The notes under the pieces are model-generated. The model did no database searches. It saw only the letters and a list, made by a program, of their open reading frames with translations, and was not told the origin of the DNA. The position numbers and the translations under genes are program-made. Source: Heterobilharzia americana (lineage: Eukaryota > Platyhelminthes > Trematoda > Strigeidida > Schistosomatidae). From it: DNA of 64,000 nucleotides. The DNA lies in contig OX104128.1 in the NCBI GenBank assembly GCA_944470555.2, forward strand, positions 46,297,920-46,361,919, written 5' to 3'. Below, in pieces: positions 38,083 through 50,500 of the stretch. Each line of letters opens with the position of its first letter. Position 1 is the first letter of the stretch.

Positions 38083-39739
38083 GCTCCATGTGAATATTCT
38101 CCTCAGATCTTCTTATACTCGAGAGAAACCCTGTGTCAGTGCTGCGGGAGAAAAGCTGTAGACTATCTTCAAGTTGTCTGCGAAAAGGTAAGGTACGCCA
38201 CCCCGTATAACACTGCAGGTATCGTTTACATAGATTAGGAAGAGTGTTGGTCCTAGCACACCACCCTGGACGACATCACTTTGTATAGGTCTAGGGGAGG
38301 AGTGGCAATTACTGAATTTTACTACTGGAAGCGACCCTCTAAAGATGTTGTAAGCCAGGACAGTAACGGGTCTTGGAAACCATATGATTGCAGCTTAGTA
38401 ACCAGGCGTTTGTGAGGCACCTTATCGAATGCTTACTTGAAGTCTAAGAAAAGGGTAGTTACGGCTAGGCCTCGGTCACGCTTGCTTGTAACGTCGTCTA
38501 GACAGTCAAGATAGCTGGTAGCGCATGACCGATCTTTTAAGAATCCATGTTGTGCTGGTGAGAGTAATTGGTTTGTCGACAGCCCCTTTCACAATCACCT
38601 TTTTCCAAAGTCCCGGATACCTTTGACGTGATGTTTATGGGTCGGTAGTTTTCCGTATTGGATGTTGGTCCACATTCATGCTTGGGACACATGTATGATA
38701 GTTTCCATTTCTCAATGTAATTGCCACTGGAGGGGACGCATTAAAGAGCTTCAAGAGAATCAGAGGTACATCTTCGCCACCTCTTTTTAACAAAACGGTT
38801 GGAATTCCATCAGGTCCCGCACTGTATGAGGTTCGAAGTGATGCTGTAGCTAGAGAAGTGTTTTATTGAGTGAAGAGCACGGTACTTATCGAGTGAGTTG
38901 GTGTTGACGGTGCACCAATGACTTTGATTTCGTCCTCTTATGCAAAGCAGCAAGCAAACTGGTAACCGAATAACTCACTGATTTGTAGCGGGCCAGTGTG
39001 GAGGATACCGTTGTCTATGAATAAACTGGGGATACTATTTTGGAGCTGCTTGTCCGGGTTTTCATCAGTCCCGCTAGTGCTTCTGTATTACTAGTTTTAC
39101 TACATTGGATGTGTTCTTGTTTAACAGCTTCTAGTACTCTTTCTACCTTGAGTGTGTTGTACGTGTCTTTGAGTGTGACAAGCGATGAAAAGTCGTTCGA
39201 CTTATAGTACTCTCTGGCATGGTTTCGCATGCGGTTGCGTACTTTCGTGGGTATATTGTCAACTCTGTTTTTCCTTACTTCCCTTTCGAGCGGTGGAGCA
39301 ACATAGTCTTGAGCTGTGCCTATGTATTCATAAAATAGACCACAGAGTTCTTTGGCCGAACTGTTGGTAGAGTAGGGGCTCCAATCTGGGCAGCGCAGGA
39401 ATGATTGTTGTTCGTCCGATTTGGCATACTTGTAGTTTCTGGTTAGTACTGTCCCTGACTTTTAGGTTACTTTTGTGCTGGATATGTTGAAGTATCCATA
39501 TACAGTCTTGTACCTGGTAGGGTGTTCCACATGTTGTAGCCAACCCTCTGTTTCAAGAATGCTTATGAAGTTATCAAAGCGCTCTGGATAGCTGACCTTA
39601 ACGCGCCAGATATAACTTTCGCTGTGTGTGGTAGTGCTGCCACGCTAGCGAACATGCTTGTTAGACTGTCGTCGTATGCGTCTGGGGAGGAAGGGGGCCG
39701 GTAAATGCATCCTGTAAGGAGGGATGTGGGACGAGTAAG

Positions 39740-39970
39740 TTAGGCGATAATCCATACTGAGTAGTCAATCTCGTTTAGCTCAGATGTTGGACACTGCGTA
39801 TCAGTAATGTGGAACTTTATATAGATAATGCACCCTCTTCCCTGGTCTGTATAGGTTTTTATCAGCCTTCGAGTTGACTTGAGAGGCATTCTGATCGGCC
39901 CAAAACTGCTCCCCGGATTATGGAATCCTGAGTTACCTAAGTCGAGGCTGAAGGCTCGCGAGGTGGTCAT
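39740..39970 (-). pseudogene. CR1-like apurinic endonuclease fragment
   Basis: 76-codon stretch ending in ITDTQCPTSELNEIDYSVW; continuing past a stop, the same frame gives GCIYRPPSSP, the conserved I-Y-R-P-P block of LINE endonucleases. Confidence 0.75.
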
Positions 39971-40120
39971 GGAAACCTCGACGTTTGTGTTGTCCGGTAA
40001 TACACATGCACTTCAAATGGTGACGAGAACTGTTGGCGTCTGTCCTACTTGGGATTTATCTGCATTAAGAGAACCTCATTCGGAATATTTCGTCTATCAG
40101 GCTAGACCTTCATAACACTC

Positions 40121-41232
40121 CTGTAGTTTCGCTGACTTGGCTAGCAATATCGTTTCATCGAAACCTTTAGTCTACCCCCTGTCAGTCAATCCTAGTAGCC
40201 TCGACTGACTGGCTACATTAGCTTCCAGTTCTTCTCAGCGGTCACCCTCCGGGAACCACCCGTTCTGGTTCTACATACGCATCTGGGTCTCACGGCTAGA
40301 CTTGTGTTCCATGTGTAGACGCCAGAGTAACGAGTGGCTGGGGGTAGGTCAACCTGCGTTGTTTTCCTTTGCACATCCTGTCGTTCCGCCGCATTCAATC
40401 TTTCACCTCTCCACCATTGTTAATCACATTTTTGTGATGATTTTATGCCGAGCTAAAATGGTAGATCTAGCGTATTGAGGTGGATACCGAGACCACGTAC
40501 AATGGGTGACAGTGACCCTCGTAAAAGTAACCAAACCTGCACTTGTGATCACTTAGAGGTCGTGCGAATGGCCGACCTATGTAAGTTGCGATCACTTACC
40601 ATCCATATTAGGCCTGAGAGAACTTCCGTACTTGGCGTAAACCAGACTGTGTCTACAAAGCAGAAGCTCAGGGACAAGTGAAAGAACAAAGTAGCCAGAA
40701 TCACTACACTGCAAACCGTGGCATTGTTCCCAAGGAAAACAAGTTTCAACGCAACATCTCATGACTGGAGTATCAGCGAGGCCTTCGTGCGCAGCTTGTG
40801 ACATCGATGTTTACACGGCCACTGCGACGCCAAAACATCCCAACAGTGAAACAAGTTCGCAAAGAGGTAACCATGCAGATAGTTCTGAGCCTTTAAAAAC
40901 TGTATTCCATTGCACAAAGTAGAGTCAACACAAAAGAATAAAACAAAGGGGTCTGAGACGGAACGCTAGATTCCCCGGCCAGGAGCTCTAGAATGCAGTC
41001 ACGACCACTGGTCCCTCAAAGAAACTATGCGATGCCACCCGTTGGGGGACCTAACGGATGCGCATCCCAACTGGATTACGTTCTGGGGAACGATGATCCT
41101 CTCGCTGAGAACATGTTTATCAAACTACCCCCTAGTCCCAGTGTTATAATGCCGCAGTAACTTCCCTTAAATGGCCAAGAAGGCATCACCCAGAGATAGC
41201 CAACACCTTCCCGTCCTACAACACTGCCAACT
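40121..41232. other. Unidentified, probably repeat-derived
   Basis: GC-richer than the flanks, with interrupted ORFs on both strands (for example 40475-40681 +, 40213-40398 -). It could hold the 5' end or ORF1 of the antisense LINE, or the damaged 5' end of the 41233-42033 unit. I recognise no domain. Confidence 0.35.
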
Positions 41233-42033
41233 ATGAGACTGAGAGATTATCTCACTAGCGTTTCACGGCTTGATGACCAGACGAGTTCCACAATTAGTGG
41301 GGGAGATAATTTTTGGAGCCATCAGTCACAGTGTACCAGGGATAACACCCCAACGATCCGTGAGAACATTTTGACTAAAGTGCAGGACAGATGGGCTACT
41401 TCACGACAAAACGTAGGCTTGCTTCAGGTGGAGTTCCCTACGCAGGGGTTAAAGTTCTCGAACTACAAAAGAATTCGCCACCACTGCGACAGTATATGGG
41501 TTGCAGATGAATGGAAAGTCAAAGGAGTGCACGGATCCTTTACAATTAGAATACTCAATAGGAGTGGGGACGCGAAATATGCCACCAAGTGCAACATCCT
41601 AGAACTTGAGCCGCCATGAAAACGAAGACTCGGACCGAGCCTGGTGCCGTTTTACGAGCTCATCAACGGGGTGACTTATAGTAAATGCACAAACATGTGG
41701 TTCATACACAACACTACACGTAGATTAAGAAACATAACCGCAAAAATGTCACCTAAGCATTTCAAAACGGTCACTGGGGAGAACGCTTTTGCGATAAAAT
41801 ACGCTCAGGTATGGGGCAGTTTGCCGAGGGGAGCGCATGAGTCAAACCCTCAGACTGGGCTTATAAGACAGCTTTACTCTACATTACAGGACAGTGCCAC
41901 GAAAAGCACAACCAATACTGCTACTAAGACTATGGACATAATGGGACCTCTCAATATACATAAACGATTCCCGACTCCGAAGGTACAGAGGCTACACCTA
42001 CTTTTGCCTTTCTTCTGCCAGAACTTCGGATAG
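41233..42033 (+). pseudogene. Unrecognised ORF pair in one frame, interrupted by one TGA
   Basis: Two ORFs of 128 and 129 codons (41233-41619 and 41644-42033) lie in the same frame, separated only by a TGA at 41617-41619 and eight sense codons. Together they would give about 266 residues. Visible features are several spaced cysteines (SQCTRD, RHHCDS, TKCNIL, SKCTNMW), N-glycosylation sequons (HNTTRR, RNITAK), a Trp/Gly-rich stretch (WKVKGVHGSFTIR) and a Ser/Thr-rich tail. No membrane helix is evident. It sits among retroelements, so a retroelement accessory or structural protein is the likeliest origin, but I do not recognise the family. Confidence 0.45.
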
Positions 42034-43461
42034 TCGTGACACGGGGATATCAATGGACTATGAAGAAGCCACACTACGATGAAAACTTACCGAATAATTT
42101 GGAAATCTGAGCGCCAAACGGACATAGGATTTAACTGGAAACCTCGAAGACCCACATCATCAGGATAACCTTCAGTAGTGACATCAGGGCACAAATAAGA
42201 AATATGCGTTGCTAATTCTCAACCTTCCACTGTTTTACGAAACAATGAAAATGCGTTTTCGTGAGAATTACCGTCCAATAAGTAAGAATTACCGGCCTCA
42301 TTGGGGCCGGCAGTGGTGAAAAAAAGTATGACTGAAAATGGTTTAAACTTTAACAGTCTGTATATGCTGAAAAGCAGTATTTTCTTGTTCATTTCATAAA
42401 TTGTGGAATGTTCCGATTTTTTTAAATAGAATTGAATGACCTTGTTAGACCCAGAGCTTAGGGCTAGCGCTATGAACGATTTGCTTTAGACAACCACAAC
42501 GAGGCATGTAAAAAGGCAATAGTAGAAGTATAACGCGTTTATTCCAGGCACTCTGGTTGGGGCAAGTTTAGCGGGCAAATCAAACGATTACATTAAAAGT
42601 TATTCATCATTCAGTTGCAGTCAACAGTGAATATAAAGTTTACAACAGATAGAAATTATAACCAAGTTTACTGGGGCCTACAACCTGCCTCCCGTACCAT
42701 TCAGGTCCCGTTAGATCGTATGGATTTTTCAGCATGTGTCGATGTGTTGGTGCCCGTAACCTGGCTTTCATCATGTGAAATTATTAGTACGAGGAAAAGC
42801 CATTTATGATTATTACAACATAACAGCCCGTAGCGACAGGTTTATCTACCAAACAGACCTGGTGAGGAGGTTTTAACGTTTCCCCATGTCGAAAAGTTAA
42901 CCACCAATTAGTGGTGGTAGTAGAAGGGGCTGACTGTGCGGAAATCCATAACTACTAGCAGCCACTAGAAATCTGTTCGTCGGAAAACGGTTTCAGCCGG
43001 AAATGGTGCATAGTTGTGGACAGCTGAACCCACGAAGCATAGTCGGACAGGTTCCAGTGCAGGACAAATAGCTGCGCTGTCACCAACGTACCTACGGGAA
43101 GACATATATGGCTCGAATTCTCTTCATGCTGCACACTTGATCTAACTACAAAGGGAAGGTAGCCAGAGTGGATAGCACATTACACTTTCTGCGTAGTTGG
43201 CTTGGTGCTCTCACCTGCGGACTGTTTCCCATGTTTTCGAGTCGTTTTCGAGCCGTATCTGTAAATTTTCAATCTGACAGCATCCCGAACACTCGGGAGA
43301 GGCTTCAGTCTACCCAAAAGCTCAAAGACTTGCAAAAATCAGTTGCGGGACCAAAGAGGAAGACATTTTATAATGGACTGAAATACTTGAACTCGCTCCC
43401 TTGGGCCACGGTGGAAAGAGAGTGACCTTGTTCTGGCCTGGAGGATCACTCGTCGGGCAAG
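42034..43461. other. Intergenic, unidentified
   Basis: Mixed sequence. The part from about 43140 to 43461 may be further degraded antisense gypsy internal sequence, because it directly follows the gag fragment in that element's direction. Confidence 0.35.
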
Positions 43462-43752
43462 TCATACAGACCTAATATACGTTGGAGATGGGCCTGCCAG
43501 ACATCTTCGATATTTTATTTGCTGAGGATCCCCGGGTGGGACTGACTGAACTATCACTAACACAGTTTGCACCGGTTGTGGCAGTTTTGAGAGAAACAGT
43601 AATCGGAAGAGGCTATTATCAAACGTTCGTGCGCCCATAACCTTTTGCATGCGTGTGAAGACTTCAGTGGCTGAGTTGCTGCCAAGCTCAATGTTACGGA
43701 GCAATTTGTCTAGGTGCCGGCGATCAGTGGGATCACTTTTCTTCAGTAGTTC
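43462..43752 (-). pseudogene. Gypsy gag fragment, antisense
   Basis: The minus strand reads DRRHLDKLLRNIELG, TEVFTRMQKVMGARTFDN and SLFRLLFLSKLPQPVQTVL, the central helical (capsid-like) region of Ty3/gypsy Gag proteins. The frame then runs into unrelated residues and a stop. It lies downstream of an LTR piece in the same orientation. Confidence 0.75.
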
Positions 43753-43773
43753 AGCATTGAGATCACTTACTTA

Positions 43774-43926
43774 CTTAACATGACGGCGTGCCAAATGGCA
43801 TGGATGTTTGATTGGGTGCCTTCAGCTTAGTGAGTCAAGTTAAACTGTCAAGGTCAGCATCAGGGTTGAATCTCGTCGAGGCCTAAGCTACTGATTCCGG
43901 AGAAGTGTGTTGCTCTACAACAGTTG
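43774..43926 (-). repeat. Gypsy LTR fragment, antisense
   Basis: Reverse-complement of the first 150 nt of the LTR at 6980-7130, with substitutions. It shares the block GATGCTGACCTTGA-AGTTTAACT and the block ending AGCTGAAGGCACCC. With the gag fragment it forms a 5' end of a second gypsy copy, the rest of the LTR and leader being deleted. Confidence 0.8.
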
Positions 43927-44516
43927 TGACCCAACTCGGCTACCACTATCCACGTCTTATTCACCGCGCATCATCTGTCTCTCTTCGACTAACCTGCATT
44001 ATCTGCTAACTTTTGTCTGGCAGGAAGAGGCAAAATATATACTTCTGACTTCCTGGTTATTCCTACATACCTTTCTTCACTATCTTGCCACTCATAGTCA
44101 GACAATTGCGCAGACGAGAGTCACAAGAAACCCTTAATCTTCCCAGCAATCCGCAGCTACCTGATCACTCTACAAATTCTAATTACTAAACCGCAAACAC
44201 ATTCAAGCTGTCGGGGCTAAAGTCAGGAGTGTATAAGAGGTGCATTTTCTCGCTACAGAAGAAAAGCTAACAACAAGAACTAGAATTGAGCGATCGGAAT
44301 GTATCAGTTTCCTGCGCTCACACTTTGATGTTAGAACTAACATTAGATGTCTATTGAACGGGAAAATTACACATTGAGATCTCTTCACAAGCCAGAAAAT
44401 CTATTCTCAATATCATAGCTTTATTAACCAACTGTTTTGTTTCTATTTTGAGTATAAACGACCTTGAGGTATACATAGTAACGTAAATTAGTACATCGTT
44501 TCGAAATGAAATAAAC
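43927..44516 (+). promoter_or_regulatory. Presumed promoter / 5' UTR region of CFAP70
   Basis: Only this stretch separates retroelement debris from the CFAP70 start. No TATA box, CCAAT or RFX-like X-box could be assigned with confidence. Confidence 0.3.
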
Positions 44517-44585
44517 ATGGCCAAAAACGCGAGTCATTCAAATACCCACACAATTCATATACATTTACTAAGAATTGTCAACAAA
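44517..44585 (+). CDS. CFAP70: CFAP70 exon 1 (residues 1-23)
   Basis: ATG at 44517; an in-frame TAA lies upstream at 44484-44486 with no ATG between. Encodes [23 protein letters not shown], aligning with the first beta strand of the family N-terminus. Donor GTAATT, phase 0. Confidence 0.75.
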
Positions 44586-47500
44586 GTAATTAATAAAGCA
44601 TCGTAATTACATGTTTAGGAAAAACTAAATGACGGAAGCAAGTATTCAGCCAAATTAGAGCATGGGGATTTCTCCTGTGGCGAGACTAATAAAGTAGACC
44701 AGAATGAAAATAATGAGCTCTTCTTTGACTATACCTTCAAATATGACAAGTCTTTCACCGATATGAAAACAATCGAGTCCTTGTGTTCCATACCATTCGT
44801 TTGTAAATCTATAATATAACATATTTTTAAAATCCAGTGTCTGTCTTTGAACAGAAACCAAAAGATAAAAAGCAGAAAGAAATCAAAAGCGAACTGCTAG
44901 GTCAGACAACCTTCGATTGTTTGCCACTTGTGAAAAATGTTTCTAAATTTCAGCTGAGCCTAAAATTATTTTGTTCTTCCTCTGCCACGACGTCAGGAGA
45001 GTTCGTATGATATTCTGATTTTATTTGATGTTGTATATTTTCTAGCCAACCGTCGAAATAGCAGTTTACGTTGACCAGCAGCTGCTTACTGATGAATCTT
45101 TCGAGAATTTAAATATTATTTACCTGAACGTTGAATCCATGCAAAACTTACCAGAGACTTTTCATTCCAAAGACCACAATATTTTTATTGCTGCATTACC
45201 AATGTTTACTGCAGTTCAGGTGAGTTCTTCGGTTTTCATACCTCTTACAAAAGGATGCCGAAGTACCTGTTATATCTAGCAAAGGATGTTTAAAATCTCC
45301 ATCCGATGTGGATTATCTTGATTGTTCATTTAAATGGCCTAACAGTGGCACTGCTCGCAGTTTTGCAAATATACTGCAAAGCAGGTATTTTAAACCGAGT
45401 TTATTATAGTGAATAATAAGCCTTTCAGAAGATTTACTATCATCCTCTAAGAAAGAAGATGGTGATTATCCATTATCACAATACCCCACTCTTCGCGCTT
45501 CTGCTAATTCTGCTAGGAGTAAAGTTATCTGGAACCATCAGCACAGATGCCTGTTGAATAAGTCATCTGAATTTAAGCAAGTTCACTCCCGAAATTAAGC
45601 CATACTTACTGTTTTAGATTTAAAGAAAAGATATCTGTATCTAAAGTGTGGCCAGTGGAGGTATTCTGCATACCTAACAGCTCTTCTGGAAGAAAAAAAA
45701 AGGTAGTTAAAAATATTTCATTTCATGTAATCCTTCTGAGCAAATAGGATGAGGAATTGTCTTATAGCCATCATGGTGTGGCTTATGTCAACTTAACGCC
45801 TCTTCTTTATCCTGGTGGTAAGATGAAATCTCGCTTTTCTTTTGACATTTATTAACTGTTGACCTTGACTATTTTGGTTCTCTATTTGGTAAATTTAAAC
45901 TCTAGTACTATACCAAAAGACTATTGGTGAAAGTTGACAGTACTGAAAGGATATGGGATTCCAGGTAGATTCCTTATGTCTTCTTTAAACATGCGTCTTT
46001 TCTAAATGGCATCATACCAAATGAGACTGGTGTGTTGCGCATATCAAGTCGTTGTCTTTCTTATTATGGAATGTTCCTACCTTCAAGTAGAAAGTAGAAG
46101 AAACTCGAATGTCCCCAGAGTGAATGTGAAGTTTACTTGCTTTTAATGCGAAACAGGCATAGAAAATCTAGTCTTATTGACTGAGACCATAAAACATAGC
46201 AAGATAGTAGTTACAGATTATCAACTACTCAGCTTAAATTTGTTCACAATGGTGCACTAGTATTTGTCCTTTCACTTATTGTTCCACTCTATTAGCTACT
46301 TGCACATAAATTTCTCTGTTGCTGTCTCATTTTCCCTGCCAGGTTGACTTAGTTAGTTTCCTTCCACCATATTCATTCAAAACGTGACAGTTTGCATTCT
46401 TACATAAAAAGCTCCACAAATTCCAGTATTTTGACCAAATATAAACTAAATTCTACTAATATATTAATAATTGATGACACAGTAAGCATGTAAGTGTCTG
46501 AAAGTTAGCTTCAAATATGTGGTGTGTGAGACATAAAGAAGATCGAATAATTCTTAATACACTTCGAAGTAGTAAATGCGTTTGAAATACTTAACACCAC
46601 ACTTGTAGATTACATGACATTTTTACCAGTAGATTTAAAAGTTTGTATTCACAGTAAGCGGGTCAAAATTCTATTCAGATGAGTTCAATGCCTAGTTTTA
46701 TTGTTATAGATAGACATTAAATAGATAGACATTAAATTCTCACAAGTGGAACTAAGCCACTGGAAGACAGAATTTATGTTCTCATGTTAAGCGTAAGTAA
46801 TTGTGTTATGCAATTATACCAGTTGAAAACAGGCAATAATAAACATTAAAACTGTACAGTAGTCGAAATCGATACTAATCATAGTTATGTAGGGTGGAAA
46901 ATTCAGTCTTCAAAATTTACGTGAACTCGTTTTGGTGGCGAATAACCTGTTTGTTTGTGAATATCATTTATAAAAGCTTTATGTGACTATAATTTTTAAT
47001 TCATTTAGTTAAAGTGTTAAACTTCGAGTGGCTTTTTGTAGGTTGATGCGTAATTTTATACTTGATTAAATATTTGTTTTGTTTATATAGGTATGTTTTC
47101 ATATAGTCCCATCGTTCGGCGCTCAACTTCTTTCAGGACATTCGTGAAAACTATGACCAGGATGTTTGTAATTATTTGTTTTGTCATTTGAAATTAAGAG
47201 AGCACAGAACTTTATCACCTTTAATTTAGTTTAATTCAAGATAAATTATTCCTTTTTATTGCGATTTCAGTTAGTTATGTTCGTGGGGCATACAAAATAC
47301 ATCCTTTTAATCAAAAAGAATATGAAGAGAGGGTGAGCACATAGTATAACCCCGAAAATTATAGTGATCCGATATTTTTTATGATCAGAACGTTTGATGA
47401 CCAAGGTGTTTTACGATGAAAGCCTTATTTTAATGCAGAAGTTTGAAAGCATACGAGCTGAAGTATAATTTAACAGATGTAGGTGCTGTGGTTACTTACT

Positions 47501-50500
47501 TTTCCACCTTAAATAAGACACAGTTATGTCGATACCGTAAATTTCTATCAGAGCACTGTTATCACTTGAATAACCGCAAAAAATATTGAGTAGAATGGAA
47601 GAATGTACTTAGTTCAGATGTAGAAGATGGTTTTGATGTTGATCGAAAAATCTTGTGTGAAAAGAAAAAAGAAAATGTAACGGACCTCTAAACATGCTTT
47701 ACAAACTGGTTCAGATGTAAAAGCAGACATCAGAAGGCTTATTGCAGGGTTCATATAAAATTAAGATGGTATGTTTTTAATTAATACTTTGATTTGTAAG
47801 TACTGTTTAAATGAAAAGAAACAACACACTCTTGTTAGCACCTTCAAGAATATTTCCGTGTTGACGATTCATTTTTGGGACAGTTAAAAACGTCAAACCA
47901 TGTTAGCGTTTCTAAATAAGCTAGAAGCGTTATATGACGATATTAGATTAAACGAAAAAGGCTCCTTTTGTATTGTAATTACACCATTTATTAGACATTT
48001 AACAGTTTATTTTGAGCTTCTTCACTGGCTGTGAAGCAACTGATTCATTGCGTTACAAAAATAAATCCCATATCCTACATGTAAAGTTGAACTTCAGCGA
48101 CATTCAAAAACTATAAAACTTATTCTAAAATACGTCGAATTAAAGTAGTTATATATGCAGTTGCATAGTTGCCTTTTAAAAATGGCTCGGAATCTAGTAT
48201 TTTTAACCTATTGATTAACTTATATACATGGCAATTCATGTCATATTTCAAAAATGAAGTACATGCTTGAACAATAAAGGTAAAAACTTTGTTAAAATTG
48301 TTTATTAATAGACAGATATAGCATTTAAGTGTCCGTAGGATAAGAAAAGTTATTGATTGGGCGATTTAGCAAAGATTTTTCGATGGAAATGGAGTATCGT
48401 TACTGTGGAGGGGATGGGAAGACGAAATTAAGGGAAAGAATAAGTTTCAAAATAAAAAACATACGGAGAAAATATTGTCATTAATAAAATTCATAGCAGT
48501 TCAAACCACGTCAGATAAGAAATACAGGTTTATAATATTTGAATTAACAGCTGTTTCTTCGTTTTCAGGATGGTCAGATGAGTGCCAATCTCTACAAAAA
48601 TTGTCACTAAATCACACCAGAATTATGAAGGAATTAAATAACAATCTATGTTATTCATGCTTAACTCTTTAATTTCCGTGCCCCTGCATTAGTATCCTTT
48701 TTAGGAAGTACATATATGCGATTGTTAGCATTAGTAAATTTCTGCATGTTATATCAACTCAAATTTTGATTTGCCTTAATATTTATTTCAGACTAAACGT
48801 CAAAATGGTCTACTTCAAGAGGTTTTAAATAAAGTAGTAGTACAGAGTGCATCGACTGCACCAACTGAAAAGAAGAAAGGACAGCTTAGTGTTTCAAAGC
48901 CTGATAGGAAAGTCAGTATGACTGGTGCCAAAGTAAGTTACACAGTTGAATTGCCTCTATTCTGACAAACGCAAATTCTGCATAATTTAAGTTAGTTTGA
49001 AGAAGTATTTCTGAAGATTATATTATATTTTCAAACTAACTAATGAAAGAGCACAAAAAATCCTGTTTATAATCTACTCTGACTAGCTTCTCCAGAGAAA
49101 TGTATCAAGAATGAGTTTTTTGAATATGTGCATTGTCTTTGAGAGTTTGTTAATTAGTTGTCTTCGCGATCAGTATTTCATTTTTATCATATGTCTTCCT
49201 AGATGGAATTAACTTTAATACTGGTTTTAGCAAGTCCGAATTCCTTTGAGTGATGATTCCACAAACAGGGGAACACTTGTTATGGTCAGTATAACCTAAA
49301 TTATATAGTGACTATTCGACTCTAAGCAACTTTTAGAAAGAGCTCACAGCGTTGAAAAATGAGCAACGAGATCGGAAAATAGGGAGTAATCATTGAATCG
49401 ATCATTAACAACTCAGTATTATATAAAGAACCCAAAATCATCTTTTATTTCAACCTAATAATATTTATGTATTGTAAAAAGTCTTTTTTCCAACTCAGTA
49501 AATATCTGATGAGCTGAGCAGTGCATACTCACCACCCAACTCTCCAGGGGTCGAACTCAGGACCTTGAGGTTCCGCGGCTAACACATTACCATTGAGCTA
49601 GTGGGTCGGAATCCAATGGTCCATATTTCCTACTTCCGTCAGTTTGCGAGCATCTTTTATCAACTCAGCATAACTGATGTTGTGAAGGTGAACTTCAGTG
49701 TCGGTTAAACATTAGGTCACTAAGCTGTCAAGATTTGAAACAATAGTGAAAATGTGTAGCTTATGTGTATAAGTTTTATACTACTTGATCAGTCAGAATT
49801 AATGATCGGTCTTTAAATATTTCCATAGAATATCTTTGGTTCTTTTGGTTGGAGATTAAAGTGCAGTTATCTGCCGAATAATTTGCCATTCTAAGCCTAG
49901 TTTGTTGTCCGTCAACATTCATTAGAAACCTAAGTGAACAAATATAGCACAAACTCAAGTATGTCAGCGACGTTATGGCTGAGTTATATAAGTAGTAACT
50001 GCTTAGGTACATGAATGAGTGCAAAATGCCGTCCAGCTCATGGGAGGGTAACTGAAATCATAATGTCCTATTTTTACTGTTGAATGGATTCTGTCAATTA
50101 ATTTCGCAAACTGCTCAGTAGTCTTCGTGACTCAAACTTCCGCTACACTATATCATGTGTATTCATTCAATCCGGTCTCAATAAAGAAAAAGTAATACAT
50201 TAGAGAGGGGATTTCATACGATTAATTTTTCTTATGTCAATACTGTTATCAGATTTATACAGGAAACGTAGAACCTAAGATAGATCTTCTACATGTAAAG
50301 GAGATGAAAAGTGTGATACTAAAATAGACGAAACTGTGTTACACAAAAGATAATTAGAAAAGAATCAGTAAAGACATTTAAGAATTTGAAAATGATATCT
50401 GCGCTATTGTTCACATAATGATTTAATCAAAAATAGGAAATACTATGAAGCCACTCTTGGTCAATAAGTGTAGTCTCTTCATGTCTCCTGCTGTCAATGG

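Larger units (their letters stand above)
37400..40120 (-). mobile_element. CR1-like LINE with endonuclease and RT, antisense, degenerate
   Basis: On the minus strand the order is: endonuclease end (about 39970-39600, with TDTQCPTSELNEIDYSVW then GCIYRPPSSPDAYDDS), the RT front around 38860-38800 (G-PDGIPT), a catalytic block around 38470-38400 (DFK-AFDKVPHKRL), block 4 near 38290-38230 (SDVVQGGVLGPTLFLIYV), the post-palm region at 38082-37777 (LSPNPNKSGILHFNKSHPE), and the C-terminal region near 37500. Stops break every domain. It is related to, but longer than, the element at 1213-2911. Confidence 0.82.

Noticed and set aside
43168..44137. Plus-strand ORFs at 43168-43425 and 43907-44137 as upstream CFAP70 exons
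   Set aside because: They lie over or beside antisense gypsy gag/LTR, and the CFAP70 N-terminus is fully accounted for from 44517.
44655..44861. 68-codon minus-strand ORF
   Set aside because: Complement of CFAP70 exons 2 and 3.
45385..45428. Other acceptors for CFAP70 exon 6 (after 45409 or 45428)
   Set aside because: Both give an in-frame stop shortly after; only the acceptor at 45420 keeps the conserved segment open.
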